From positions 987,365-1,051,364 of the forward strand of contig NZ_SNXZ01000002.1 of NCBI RefSeq assembly GCF_004362825.1: DNA of 64,000 nt, given 5' to 3'. Position numbers and translations under genes: made by a program. Positions 28,596 to 39,564 of this stretch are shown piece after piece; positions within the stretch are counted from its first letter, which is position 1; each line of letters opens with the position of its first letter. This stretch comes from Labedaea rhizosphaerae. Its GTDB lineage: Bacteria; Actinomycetota; Actinomycetes; Mycobacteriales; Pseudonocardiaceae. The notes beneath the pieces were generated by a model. That model searched no databases, was not told the DNA's origin, and was given only the letters and a program-made list of their open reading frames with translations.

Positions 28596-29716
28596 GAGAC
28601 CGGCACGTCCACGCTCAGCCGGAAACCCCGCTCGGCCGGCCCCGCCTCGAGGCTCCCACCCATCGCGCCGACGCGTTCGCGCAGTCCGACCAGGCCGCTG
28701 CCACCGCCGGCAGGCTGGCCGCCGACGCCGTCATCGGTGAGCTCCAGCCGCGCCCGGTCCCCGTTGTGCCGCAACACGATCCGACACTCGCGCGCGCCGG
28801 AGTGGCGGATCACGTTGGTGGTGCCCTCCCGCACCACCCAGCCCAGCAGGCGGTCCACCGCCGCCGGCAGCGCGGGGTCGGTGTCGCATGTGGACACCTC
28901 GATGCCCGCCGCCGCCAACGCCTTGCCCGCGCGGTCCAGTTCCCCGGCAAGGCTTTCCGCCCGGTAGCCGGACACGGCGTCACGCACGTCCTGCAACGCC
29001 TGCCGGCCGATCTCCTCGATGTCGCGGGCGTGCTGCTCGGCCGCGTCCGGCTTGCGCGGGATGAGCCGCCGCGTCGCCTCGGCCTTGACCACGATCACCG
29101 ACAACGTGTGGCCGAGCAGGTCGTGCAGGTCCCGCGAGAACCGCACCCGCTCGGCCGACACGGCGGCCTCGGCGAGGGCCGTGCGGGTCCGGTTCAGCTC
29201 GGCGATCACCGCGAACAACCGCTGGAACGCGAACGTGCCCATCCCCGACAGGAACACGATCAAGGCGCACCCCCAGCCCGCCTCGCCCCACGTCCCGCCG
29301 TGCCCGAGCACGGTGGCGGCGCCGACCAGGGCGGCGACGCCGATCGCCGTCGGCGCCCACCCCTCGAGGGTCACCGCCAAGGCCACCGACAACGTCACGT
29401 AGAGCGACGACCAGTGGGTCGAGTACGCCACCGTCGCGGTCACGGTCACCGCCGCCAGAGCCGCCACGAAGGCCAGCGACGCCGGCCGCGAGGCAACCCG
29501 CGGCCAGGTCGCGGTGAGCACCGCGCCCACGCTCAAGGCGAACACCGCGGCGAGGATGAGCCACGCGAGCCAGCCGAGCCGGGCGTCGATCGCGTCGTTG
29601 ACCGGGGCGATCAGCAGCAACGGCGTCCAGAACAGCACGGTGAACGGGCCACCGGAACGCTCCCACCACGCGCGGTGCGCGCACTGGTCGTCGACGGTCG
29701 CGGTCATGTCGGCCAT
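28592..29716 (-). CDS. sensor histidine kinase, DesK/NarX-like (HisKA_3)
   Basis: This 374-aa kinase has about six membrane segments in residues 25-170. The dimerisation domain contains FSRDLHDLLGHTLSVI with the phosphorylated His at 198, and the HATPase_c domain carries TDDGVGGQPAGGGSGLVGLR (N/G1/G2 boxes). DesK-type kinases sense membrane state or envelope stress. It starts at ATG 29716, four bases after the methyltransferase gene. Confidence 0.93.
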   Translation of the reverse strand: MADMTATVDDQCAHRAWWERSGGPFTVLFWTPLLLIAPVNDAIDARLGWLAWLILAAVFALSVGAVLTATWPRVASRPASLAFVAALAAVTVTATVAYSTHWSSLYVTLSVALAVTLEGWAPTAIGVAALVGAATVLGHGGTWGEAGWGCALIVFLSGMGTFAFQRLFAVIAELNRTRTALAEAAVSAERVRFSRDLHDLLGHTLSVIVVKAEATRRLIPRKPDAAEQHARDIEEIGRQALQDVRDAVSGYRAESLAGELDRAGKALAAAGIEVSTCDTDPALPAAVDRLLGWVVREGTTNVIRHSGARECRIVLRHNGDRARLELTDDGVGGQPAGGGSGLVGLRERVGAMGGSLEAGPAERGFRLSVDVPVS

Positions 29717-29720
29717 CGTG

Positions 29721-30296
29721 CTACACCTGGCCCGTTCCGGCGATCAGCGGGATGGGCACGCCCGCCCAGCGCAGGCCCGCGTACCGCTCGATCGTGACCT
29801 CGGCGAAGCCGGCGCGCCGGATGGCCCGCTCGGTGTCCCGCGCCGGGTCGCAGCCGCGGTCGAGCACCCGGCTGAACGGCGCGCTCAACCGCTGCAACCG
29901 GCGGGGCCAGGTACCCACCGGCGCGGCGACGTGCTCGAAGAACACGAACCGGCCGCCGGGTCGCAGCACCCGGATGACCTCGGCGAGCGTCGCGTCCTGG
30001 TCGGTCACCGAGCACAGCACGACCGTGGCCACGACGGCGGACACGCTGGCGTCCGGCAACGGGATCCGCTCGGCGGGCGCGTCGAGCACCTCCGTGTCGT
30101 GGCCGTGGGCCCGCGCCACCTCGCGCAGCGTGGCCCGGGCGCGGCGGTTGGGCTCCAGCCCGGTCCAGCGCACCTCACGGCGGAAATAGCCGAAGTTGGC
30201 CCCGGTGCCCGCGCCGATCTCGAGCACGTCCCCGCTCAGCGACCCGAGCAGCGCGGCCTTGCGGACCCGGTAGGCGTCGACGTCGTCGGGGATCAT
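29721..30296 (-). CDS. class I SAM-dependent methyltransferase
   Basis: This 191-aa methyltransferase of the UbiE/PmtA-like group has motif I VLEIGAGTGANFGYFRREV, the acidic end of strand 2 (GLEPNRRA) and motif IV/post motif III PLPDASVSAVVATVVLCSV and IRVLRPGGRFVFFEHV. The substrate is unknown, perhaps a lipid or quinone. ATG 30296 overlaps the upstream gene's stop (ATGA), and its stop lies four bases before the kinase gene. Confidence 0.9.
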   Translation of the reverse strand: MIPDDVDAYRVRKAALLGSLSGDVLEIGAGTGANFGYFRREVRWTGLEPNRRARATLREVARAHGHDTEVLDAPAERIPLPDASVSAVVATVVLCSVTDQDATLAEVIRVLRPGGRFVFFEHVAAPVGTWPRRLQRLSAPFSRVLDRGCDPARDTERAIRRAGFAEVTIERYAGLRWAGVPIPLIAGTGQV

Positions 30297-30694
30297 CGGG
30301 CGGCCGCGGCCACTCGGCTGGGCCGGGCCGCGCCGGCCCGGAAGCCGGCGATCAACACCGCGCCGACGACCAGGTGCATGGCGGTGAGCGACAGCTTCGC
30401 GCCCAGGGACTCGCCGCCCATCGGGCTGGCGAGCGACAGGACGAGCACGACCGCCGCGGTGCTCGTCCAGTTGCGCAAACCCTTGGCGCTGCGGCGTTCC
30501 AGCAGGGTCAGCAGCCCGAGCCCGGCCAGCCCCACCACCAGGCTGGAGACGAGCACGGCGAGCAGTGTGACGTGCATCGTGCTGCCGCCCATCGGCGTGG
30601 CCACCAAGTCGACGCCTGCCACGGGCACGGCGATCAGCCAGACCAGCACCGCCCCGGCCACGGCACCCGCGACACTCAACCATCGAACCGGCAT
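30293..30694 (-). CDS. DUF6069-like four-helix membrane protein
   Basis: This 133-aa membrane protein has four hydrophobic segments. It resembles the DUF6069 family from memory: a signal-like first helix (SVAGAVAGAVLVWLIAVPV), VDLVATPMGG, then LLAVLVSSLVVGLAGLGLLT, TAAVVLVLSLASPMGG, and a last helix LTAMHLVVGAVLIAGF. The function is unknown. ATG 30694 has GGGGAGAAGGA upstream. It heads the five-gene operon with the methyltransferase and the two-component system. Confidence 0.72.
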   Translation of the reverse strand: MPVRWLSVAGAVAGAVLVWLIAVPVAGVDLVATPMGGSTMHVTLLAVLVSSLVVGLAGLGLLTLLERRSAKGLRNWTSTAAVVLVLSLASPMGGESLGAKLSLTAMHLVVGAVLIAGFRAGAARPSRVAAAAR

Positions 30695-30786
30695 TTCCTT
30701 CTCCCCACGTCGGACTGGAACTTGCGATGTCCCGAACGTAGGAGTCGCCGCGCGCCCGCGGCAGAGATGGATGTGTCCAGATGGGC

Positions 30787-30841
30787 AGGACAAATGTCCT
30801 TGGTGTGCACTGACTGGCCCACCGGTGCCCGGTCGGCCAGT
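30787..30841. promoter_or_regulatory. two inverted repeats in a divergent promoter region
   Basis: AGGACA-AA-TGTCCT (30787-30800) is a perfect six-base inverted repeat, and ACTGGCC/GGCCAGT (30813-30819 and 30835-30841) is a second. They lie between the DUF6069-like gene and the divergent hypothetical gene starting at 30854. They are candidate operators; no regulator is assigned. Confidence 0.4.
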
Positions 30842-30853
30842 ACGGTCCTGGCC

Positions 30854-31465
30854 GTGGCAATCGTGTGGTGTCCCCTGGGGAGCAGGACGATCGACTCCGT
30901 GCTCGCCCTCGCCGAGGGCTCGTGGGCACGCGACGGCATCGACGAGACCTGGCGGGCCGCGGGCTGGCTGCAGCCGGGTCGGCCGGGTCCGGCGAAGCTG
31001 GTCTTCGACGAGATGACCTACGTGCTCGACGCGGGCGAGCGGCCGGCGACCATCGGGATGGAGTTCGACCCCGACCGGATCACCAGCATCGCCCTGTCCT
31101 TCGCCACGTTCCACGACGCCACCGACCCCGCGGACCCCGATGTGGCGGACCTCGTCGATTCGGTCTACTCCGCGCACTGGCAGGCGGATCCCGGCGCCGA
31201 CCGGCGGCGCTTCGATGCCTTGTGGCGCATCGGGTACCGGGAGCTCGAGGCGCGCCTGGACGCGCCCGAGGCGGCCGGGTACCACGACGAGCAGTGGCAG
31301 TACGGCGTGTGGCGGGTGGACGACACCCTGATCACCGTCTACCAGGGTGAGGATTTCGAGTCCTACAGCACGATGGATTCCGCGTCGGTGGGACTGCTTC
31401 GCTTTCCCCGCACCGAAAAGGTGCCCGACGGCAAGTGGTTGTACGAACTGATGTGCGGCGTCTGA
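30854..31465 (+). CDS. conserved hypothetical soluble protein
   Basis: This 203-aa acidic protein has no signal or membrane segment. No motif was recognised. The pattern of aromatic and charged residues in the second half (DEQWQYGVWRVDDTLITVYQ, then GEDFESYSTMDSASVGLLRF) suggests a compact alpha/beta domain. The GTG start at 30854 is inferred from the first conserved-looking residues; there is no Shine-Dalgarno site. It is the only gene on its strand here and diverges from the five-gene operon. Confidence 0.55.
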   Translation: MAIVWCPLGSRTIDSVLALAEGSWARDGIDETWRAAGWLQPGRPGPAKLVFDEMTYVLDAGERPATIGMEFDPDRITSIALSFATFHDATDPADPDVADLVDSVYSAHWQADPGADRRRFDALWRIGYRELEARLDAPEAAGYHDEQWQYGVWRVDDTLITVYQGEDFESYSTMDSASVGLLRFPRTEKVPDGKWLYELMCGV

Positions 31466-31472
31466 GAACCGG

Positions 31473-31646
31473 TCACTCGCGGCCGCGGACGATGTTCGGC
31501 TCGAAGTCGTCGTCCTCGGTGCTGCGCGGCTGTTGCCACGTCGACGCGCGGCCGCAGATCACCGACGGCTGCCGCTGCTCGACCCCGAACCCGAAAAACG
31601 CGAAGCCGCTGGGGCGGACGCGCTCACGAACCATTTCCTGACCCAT
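31473..31646 (-). CDS. small protein of unknown function (57 aa)
   Basis: ATG 31646 is preceded by GGAAGGAGCC, a strong ribosome site at good spacing, which argues for a real gene. The product is MGQEMVRERVRPSG, then an aromatic FAFFGFG, a central EQRQPSVICGRASTWQQP and an acidic tail EDDDFEPNIVRGRE, with a single Cys. It is not recognised as a known RiPP precursor, although the layout of leader and short core would permit one; no modifying enzyme lies nearby. The DNA around it is less G+C-rich than its neighbours. Confidence 0.55.
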   Translation of the reverse strand: MGQEMVRERVRPSGFAFFGFGVEQRQPSVICGRASTWQQPRSTEDDDFEPNIVRGRE

Positions 31647-31731
31647 GTTGGGGCTCCTTCCGGTTGCCTCGACCATTGCTCGACCCCAAACCAACCACTA
31701 CTGACTATGAAACTCCCATCACTTTTCCTAA

Positions 31732-31755
31732 ACCCCTAGGCGTTTGAATAGGGGT
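31732..31755. repeat. 7-bp inverted repeat with 10-base loop
   Basis: ACCCCTA (31732-31738) pairs with TAGGGGT (31749-31755). It lies between the start of the 57-aa gene and the start of the proline-rich 50-aa gene, so it is a promoter-region operator or an RNA hairpin rather than a terminator of a known gene. Confidence 0.5.
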
Positions 31756-31801
31756 CGGCCAGGTAACCCCGTGGTGACGATCTCGAGACGAGGAGAACGC
31801 C

Positions 31802-31951
31802 ATGGTCCAGCCTGTGCCGCCGGAGCCGGTGCCGTTCCCGACTCCGCCGCCCAACCCCGGCCCGGCGCAGCCCTCACCCGTGCCGCCGCCGCCGCAGCCC
31901 CCGCAACCGCCGGAGCCGACCCCGACGCCGGACCCGATGCCCGGGCCCCAG

Positions 31952-31954
<3 letters not shown>
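31802..31954 (+). CDS. proline-rich 50-aa protein
   Basis: This short ORF has a strong GAGGAG site just before ATG 31802. Of 50 residues, 27 are Pro in MVQPVPPEPVPFPTPPPNPG and the following PPPPQPPQPPEPTPTPDPMP segments, with an acidic bias and no basic residue. It lacks a signal peptide. Such a chain would form an extended polyproline II helix. The function is unknown; it might be a linker-like or cell-wall-associated peptide. It is convergent with the geosmin synthase gene. Confidence 0.6.
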
Positions 31955-34934
<2,980 letters not shown>

Positions 34935-34935
34935 G

Positions 34936-35838
34936 TCAGCCGGCCGCGACCATTTCCTCCGAGACCTCCCAGAGTCGTTCGGCGTTCGCCGGGTCGATGG
35001 CGTAGCGCGCGACGCCGGACATGTCACCCGAACGGCGGTCGAGCACCTCGGCCTCGTTGCAGTCGACGAAGTAGCGGCCGCCGATCCCCTCCAGCAAGGG
35101 GGACGCCGCGAGCAGCACGGAGGTGGCCGCGCCCTGCTCGACGGTCTTCGCCTCCTCGGGTGGGTTCTGGAAACCACCCGAATGCCGCTGCAGCCCGGTG
35201 GCGATCGCACCGGGCATCAGCGAGTTCGCGGTGATTCCGTCGGCAGCCCAGCGCGCGCCGGCGCCGACCGCGAAGAGCACGTTGGCCGTCTTCGCCTGCG
35301 CGTACGCGAGGCCCGGGTCGTAGTGGCGGAACGCGAAGTGCAGGTCGTCGAAGATCACCGGCGAGCCCTGGTGCGCGCTGGAGCTCACCGACACGACGCG
35401 GGCCGCGCCGGCCGCGGCGAGGTAGCGGTGCAGCCCGGTCGCCAGCGCGTGGTGCCCGAGGTGGTTGACCGCGAACTGCAACTCCCAGCCCTGGGCCGTG
35501 TGCTGCTCGGGCGTGGCCATGATCCCGGCGTTGTTGACCAGGATGTCCAACGGGCCGTCCCACGCGCGGACGAACGCCCGCACCGAGTCGAGGTCGGCGA
35601 GGTCGAGCACCGCGGCCGAGGCCCGCGGCCCGATGGTGGATGCGGTGCGCTCCCCCGCGGCCAGGTCGCGCACGGCCAGGACGACCTCGGCGCCCGCGGC
35701 CGCGAGGGCCCGGGCCGTCTCGACCCCGATGCCCGACGACGCGCCGGTGACCACGGCACGCTTGCCGCTCAGGTCGACGCCGTCGAGCACCTCGGACGCG
35801 GTGGAGTGGAAACCGAATGGGGTCTTGATCGCGCTCAC
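34936..35838 (-). CDS. short-chain dehydrogenase/reductase
   Basis: This 300-aa NAD(P)-dependent oxidoreductase of the WWOX/retinol-dehydrogenase-like SDR group has the cofactor motif VVTGASSGIGVETARAL, the NNAG motif in ILVNNAGIM, and the catalytic Ser/Tyr/Lys region (RVVSVSSSAHQG and YAQAKTAN). The substrate is unknown. ATG 35838 (MSAIKTPFGFHSTASE) fits the family N-terminus. The gene is isolated between a PH-like gene and LuxR regulators. Confidence 0.93.
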   Translation of the reverse strand: MSAIKTPFGFHSTASEVLDGVDLSGKRAVVTGASSGIGVETARALAAAGAEVVLAVRDLAAGERTASTIGPRASAAVLDLADLDSVRAFVRAWDGPLDILVNNAGIMATPEQHTAQGWELQFAVNHLGHHALATGLHRYLAAAGAARVVSVSSSAHQGSPVIFDDLHFAFRHYDPGLAYAQAKTANVLFAVGAGARWAADGITANSLMPGAIATGLQRHSGGFQNPPEEAKTVEQGAATSVLLAASPLLEGIGGRYFVDCNEAEVLDRRSGDMSGVARYAIDPANAERLWEVSEEMVAAG

Positions 35839-35906
35839 CGGCCCGGTCTAGCACGAATCAGCCCGGCTTGCCGCTCCGATGAGAGCCCGAGGTTGGGGCA
35901 GCACCG

Positions 35907-36533
35907 TCAAATGAGCCCCTCGCGCAACGCATAAGCAACAGCATGCGACCGGTTGCGCAGGCAGAAGCGGGTCGTGACGCCGTGCAGGATGTTCTTGACG
36001 GTGCGCGGCGAGTAGCTGAGCTGACCGGCGATCTCGTCGGTGTCCAGCCCGTCGGCGACCAGGCGCAGCACGCTGGTCTCCCGAGGCGTGAGCCCGACGA
36101 TGGTGAGCCCGCGCGGGGCGAGCACGTTGTGCTGCAACTGCGACACCTGCTTGAGCAGCCGCGCGAGCATGTCCGAGGGCAGGGCCGCTTCCCCGTGCGC
36201 GGCCTTCACCACCAGACGTGCCAAGCGCGACGACGTCGCTTCCTGCCTGCGTACCAGGGCACACACGCCGACTTCCACGGCGGCGAGCAGCCCGGCGTCG
36301 TCCAGTGTTCCGGCGACCAGCACCGAGTGCCGGCAGCCGAGGCGGTTCAGCTCGCGCAGTTCGTGCAGCGTGTCGTCATCCATGGCGTCGGCGGCGATGA
36401 CCGCGACGGTGTCCGGCCCCACCTCCTCCCGGTCGACGATCGCGAGCTGCGGCTCCTGGCGCAGCTGGGATCGCAGACCGTGCAAGGTGATCGCGTCGGA
36501 TGCATGCACGTGCACGGGGATGCGTGTGCTCAT
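35907..36533 (-). CDS. LuxR-family regulator with degenerate receiver domain
   Basis: This 208-aa protein starts at ATG 36533 behind GGGAGGACC. The C-terminal helix-turn-helix is intact (LTPRETSVLRLVADGLDTDE, then IAGQLSYSPRTVKNILHGV). The N-terminal receiver-like part lacks the normal acidic pair (only HASD), has VAVIAADAMDDD where the phospho-Asp strand should be, and ends ALVRRQE instead of the K-containing strand. It is probably not phosphorylated. It reads in the same direction as the LAL gene and lies just downstream of it. Confidence 0.85.
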   Translation of the reverse strand: MSTRIPVHVHASDAITLHGLRSQLRQEPQLAIVDREEVGPDTVAVIAADAMDDDTLHELRELNRLGCRHSVLVAGTLDDAGLLAAVEVGVCALVRRQEATSSRLARLVVKAAHGEAALPSDMLARLLKQVSQLQHNVLAPRGLTIVGLTPRETSVLRLVADGLDTDEIAGQLSYSPRTVKNILHGVTTRFCLRNRSHAVAYALREGLI

Positions 36534-36622
36534 CGGTCCTCCCTCATGGCGGAGTGAGTAAGGGGTCGAGCAACCGCACAAACTCTCCTTGAGAGCAGGT
36601 CCGAGCGCCCTGGGGAATGCCC

Positions 36623-39484
36623 CTAGGTGCTGCGGGGGCTGTCCCTAGGGACAGTCGAGTGAGGTCTTTCGGCCAACAGGTCGCGCAGTTGGCGCCTGGA
36701 GGTGATGCCGAGCTTCGCGTAGATGTTGCCCAGGTGGTATTCCACGGTCTTCGTGGTCACGTACAGCTCGGCGCCGATCTCCCGGTTGGTCAGGCTGCGG
36801 CCGACGAGGTGGGCAACTTCCCCTTCCCGGTCGGTCAGCCCCGCGAGCACGTCCGGGCGTCGCGGCGCGGGCACGCCGACCGGTTCCGGGGCGGCCTCCA
36901 GGCGCGCCAGGTCCTCGTCCACGCGTTGCTCGAACGGGAGCGCGCCGAGCCGGGCGAAGCGCTGCTTGGCCGAGCGCAGCACGCGGCCCGCCTCGCCCGG
37001 CCGGCCCACCATCAGCAGCCGGCGGCCGTGGTCGTGTTCCAGCAACCCGTCGGCGAGCGGGGTGCTCGGCCCGCGCGGACGGTCGAAGAACGCCTCGACG
37101 GCCTCGACCGCGCCCGGCACGTCGCCGCTCGCCGCCATGTGCCACGAGCTCAGGCGCATCACCGTGCTCGCCATGTAACGCACCCCGGATGCGCTGACGC
37201 GCAGCGCGGTCAGCTCGGTCTCGGCCGCGTCGAGCTCGCCCACGCCGATCAGCCCCTCGGTGAGCAGCGGGCGCCACCAGAGGCTCCACCACTCGTGCAC
37301 GCCCGCGTCGTCGTGCTCGGCCGGGTCGGCCTCGGTGATGCCCGGTACCCGGGTCAGGGCGGCCACCATGCCGCGGCGATCGGCCATGGCCTGGCGCAGG
37401 ATCGCCTCGGCCAGCGCGGCGTAGCGCAGGTCCTGCGGGCCGCCGATCTGCTGGGCGAACCGGGTGGCGAGGCCGGACTGCTCCGTCGCGGTCGCCCAGT
37501 CGCCGCGCCCGGCGGGCACCAGGGTCGCGGCGAAGCGGCGCAGGGTCTGGTTCTGCGCCTGTTCCTCCAGGTCCTCGAAGGACAGGGCCTGGCGGACCAC
37601 AATGGACGCGTCGTCCCACTCCCCCAGCTGGTAGTGCGTCGCGGCGAGGTAGCAGTACGGCACCGTGCCGGACATCAGGTAGGTGCCCGTGCGGTGGCGC
37701 TGCACCACAGTGGACAGGTCGCGTTTGGCCTCGACGAACCGGCCGAGCATGGCGCGGATCGCGCCGCGGCAGGCGAGGCTTTCCAGGTGCTCGACCGACG
37801 CGGCGCTCGGGATGCGGGGCAGGTGGTCGAGCTCGTCCAGGGCCGCCGCCATGCCGTCGATCCGGCTGCGGGCCACGGCCATGAGCACGCGCGTGTAGTC
37901 GCGCATCAGCACGGGGATGTCGCCCGCGTCCAGCGCGTCCTTGGCCACGCGCACGGTGCGCTTCGCGTCGCCGCCCCAGGTGTAGGCGGCGGCGAGCCCG
38001 GCGGCCGCGGTGCCCCGGACCCAGCGCGGCACGTGCTCGCCGTCTTGTTCGGCCAGCCGCATGACCGTGGTGAGCGAGCGCTGCGCCGCGCCCCACTCGC
38101 CGAGCGCGAGCAGCGAGGTGAGGCCCAGGCACAGCGAACGCAGGGCCGACGGGGCGCACTGCAACACCTTCGGCCGCAACCGCAACGCCCACGCGTGATC
38201 ACTGCTGAACAACACCTGTACGCAGGAGGTCTCGATGCGCCGTTCGTAGTCGGCCCGCTCCGGGGACAGATCCGCGGCCCAGCGCAGGTAGCGGGCGGCC
38301 GAGTCGTGGCGGCCGGCCTTCGACTCCTCCTCGGCTGCGGCCTCGAGCCGGTCGGCGAGGTCGGCGTCGGTCGCGGTGGCCGCCGCGACCCGGTGCCCCC
38401 ACGCGCCGGCCGGGTCCACGACCTCGGCCGCCTTGGCGTGCAGGCTGCTGCGCTGCGAAGGCGGCAACGCGTTGTAGATCGCCTCGCGCTGCAGGTCGTG
38501 CGCGATCGCGACCGGGCTGGAGAGCTCGTTGGGCCACCACGTGACCAGGCCCGCGTCCAGCGCGGGCTGCAGCGCCACGCTCGGCTCACGCACCCCGGCC
38601 ACCTGGGCGACCCGGGCCAGCGGGCTGCGGGTGCCGAGCACCGCCAGCCCGTCGAGCAGCCGCCGGCTCGGCTCCGGCAGGCGCTCGAGCGACGCCCGCA
38701 CGGCCGTCACCACCGACCGGGGCAGCGCGAGGCGGCTGTGCCGGTCGGCGAGCTGGTCGAGCGGGACGTCGGCGAGCAGCGTGCGCAGGTGCAGCGGGTG
38801 CCCGCCGGTGTAGTCGCGCAGCCGCTCTGCGGCCGGGACCGGCAGGCGGCGCCCGGTCATCGCCAACGCCAGGCCGCTGACCTCGCCCGCGCCGAGTCCG
38901 GTCAGCTCGAGCGACACCGCGCCGCCGCCGGAGTGGTTCAGCTTGCCGAGCAGGTCCGCGGAGTGGGAGTCCTCGGCCGGGCGGGCGAGCAGCACCACGA
39001 GCACCTGGTCGGCCCAGACCCGGCGCAACACGAAACCCAGCGCGTGCGCCGAGGGCGCGTCGATCCACTGGACGTCGTCGACGACCAGCGCGACCGAGCC
39101 GCCGGCCTGGATGAGGCCGAGCAGGTCGAGCAGCCGCGCACCGACCGCGAGCGGGTTCGCCTCGTCGGGGATGCCCGACGCGAGCAGCGGCACCTGGGCG
39201 CGCTGGGGCACCCGTCGCACCAACTGGTCGACGATCCCGTACGGCACCACCGACTCGCTGGGGTCGGCGGCCGCGTGCAGCACCGCGAAGCCCGTCAGGT
39301 CGGACAGGAACCGGCGCACCATCGTCGTCTTGCCGATGCCTGCCGGGCCGTGCACCCAGATCACCTGGGGCGCGCCCGTGCGCACCTTCTCGGCCAACTC
39401 GGACAGCTTGGCCAGTTCTGCTGTACGACCGACGAACCCGTCGGCTCCGTGTCCGTCAAGTGTCTCGTTCGAACCGATTCTCAC
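36623..39484 (-). CDS. LAL-family LuxR transcriptional regulator with AAA ATPase domain
   Basis: This 953-aa MalT/LAL-like regulator has an N-terminal ATPase with Walker A GPAGIGKTT (46-54) and Walker B VALVVDDVQWID. A long helical TPR-like middle region follows. The C-terminal LuxR domain reads LTDREGEVAHLVGRSLTNRE, then GAELYVTTKTVEYHLGNIYA. The start GTG 39484 (VRIGSNETLDGHG) has a weak G-rich site. LAL proteins often control secondary metabolism or polymer use; the divergent-looking glucoamylase upstream is a possible target. A 16-bp palindrome lies in its last codons at 36639-36654. Confidence 0.9.
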   Translation of the reverse strand: MRIGSNETLDGHGADGFVGRTAELAKLSELAEKVRTGAPQVIWVHGPAGIGKTTMVRRFLSDLTGFAVLHAAADPSESVVPYGIVDQLVRRVPQRAQVPLLASGIPDEANPLAVGARLLDLLGLIQAGGSVALVVDDVQWIDAPSAHALGFVLRRVWADQVLVVLLARPAEDSHSADLLGKLNHSGGGAVSLELTGLGAGEVSGLALAMTGRRLPVPAAERLRDYTGGHPLHLRTLLADVPLDQLADRHSRLALPRSVVTAVRASLERLPEPSRRLLDGLAVLGTRSPLARVAQVAGVREPSVALQPALDAGLVTWWPNELSSPVAIAHDLQREAIYNALPPSQRSSLHAKAAEVVDPAGAWGHRVAAATATDADLADRLEAAAEEESKAGRHDSAARYLRWAADLSPERADYERRIETSCVQVLFSSDHAWALRLRPKVLQCAPSALRSLCLGLTSLLALGEWGAAQRSLTTVMRLAEQDGEHVPRWVRGTAAAGLAAAYTWGGDAKRTVRVAKDALDAGDIPVLMRDYTRVLMAVARSRIDGMAAALDELDHLPRIPSAASVEHLESLACRGAIRAMLGRFVEAKRDLSTVVQRHRTGTYLMSGTVPYCYLAATHYQLGEWDDASIVVRQALSFEDLEEQAQNQTLRRFAATLVPAGRGDWATATEQSGLATRFAQQIGGPQDLRYAALAEAILRQAMADRRGMVAALTRVPGITEADPAEHDDAGVHEWWSLWWRPLLTEGLIGVGELDAAETELTALRVSASGVRYMASTVMRLSSWHMAASGDVPGAVEAVEAFFDRPRGPSTPLADGLLEHDHGRRLLMVGRPGEAGRVLRSAKQRFARLGALPFEQRVDEDLARLEAAPEPVGVPAPRRPDVLAGLTDREGEVAHLVGRSLTNREIGAELYVTTKTVEYHLGNIYAKLGITSRRQLRDLLAERPHSTVPRDSPRST
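36639..36654. repeat. 16-base perfect palindrome in the 3' end of the LAL gene
   Basis: CTGTCCCTAGGGACAG is fully self-complementary and lies inside the last codons of the LAL regulator gene. It may act as a weak terminator or is chance. A related shorter palindrome (CCCCTAGG) precedes it. Confidence 0.4.
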
Positions 39485-39564
39485 CGCGCGTCGGCCCCCT
39501 CGGTCCTGCCCCGACCCGAAGGGACAAACGCTTGAGCCACCGCGAGAGTTACGCCCGAATCGTC

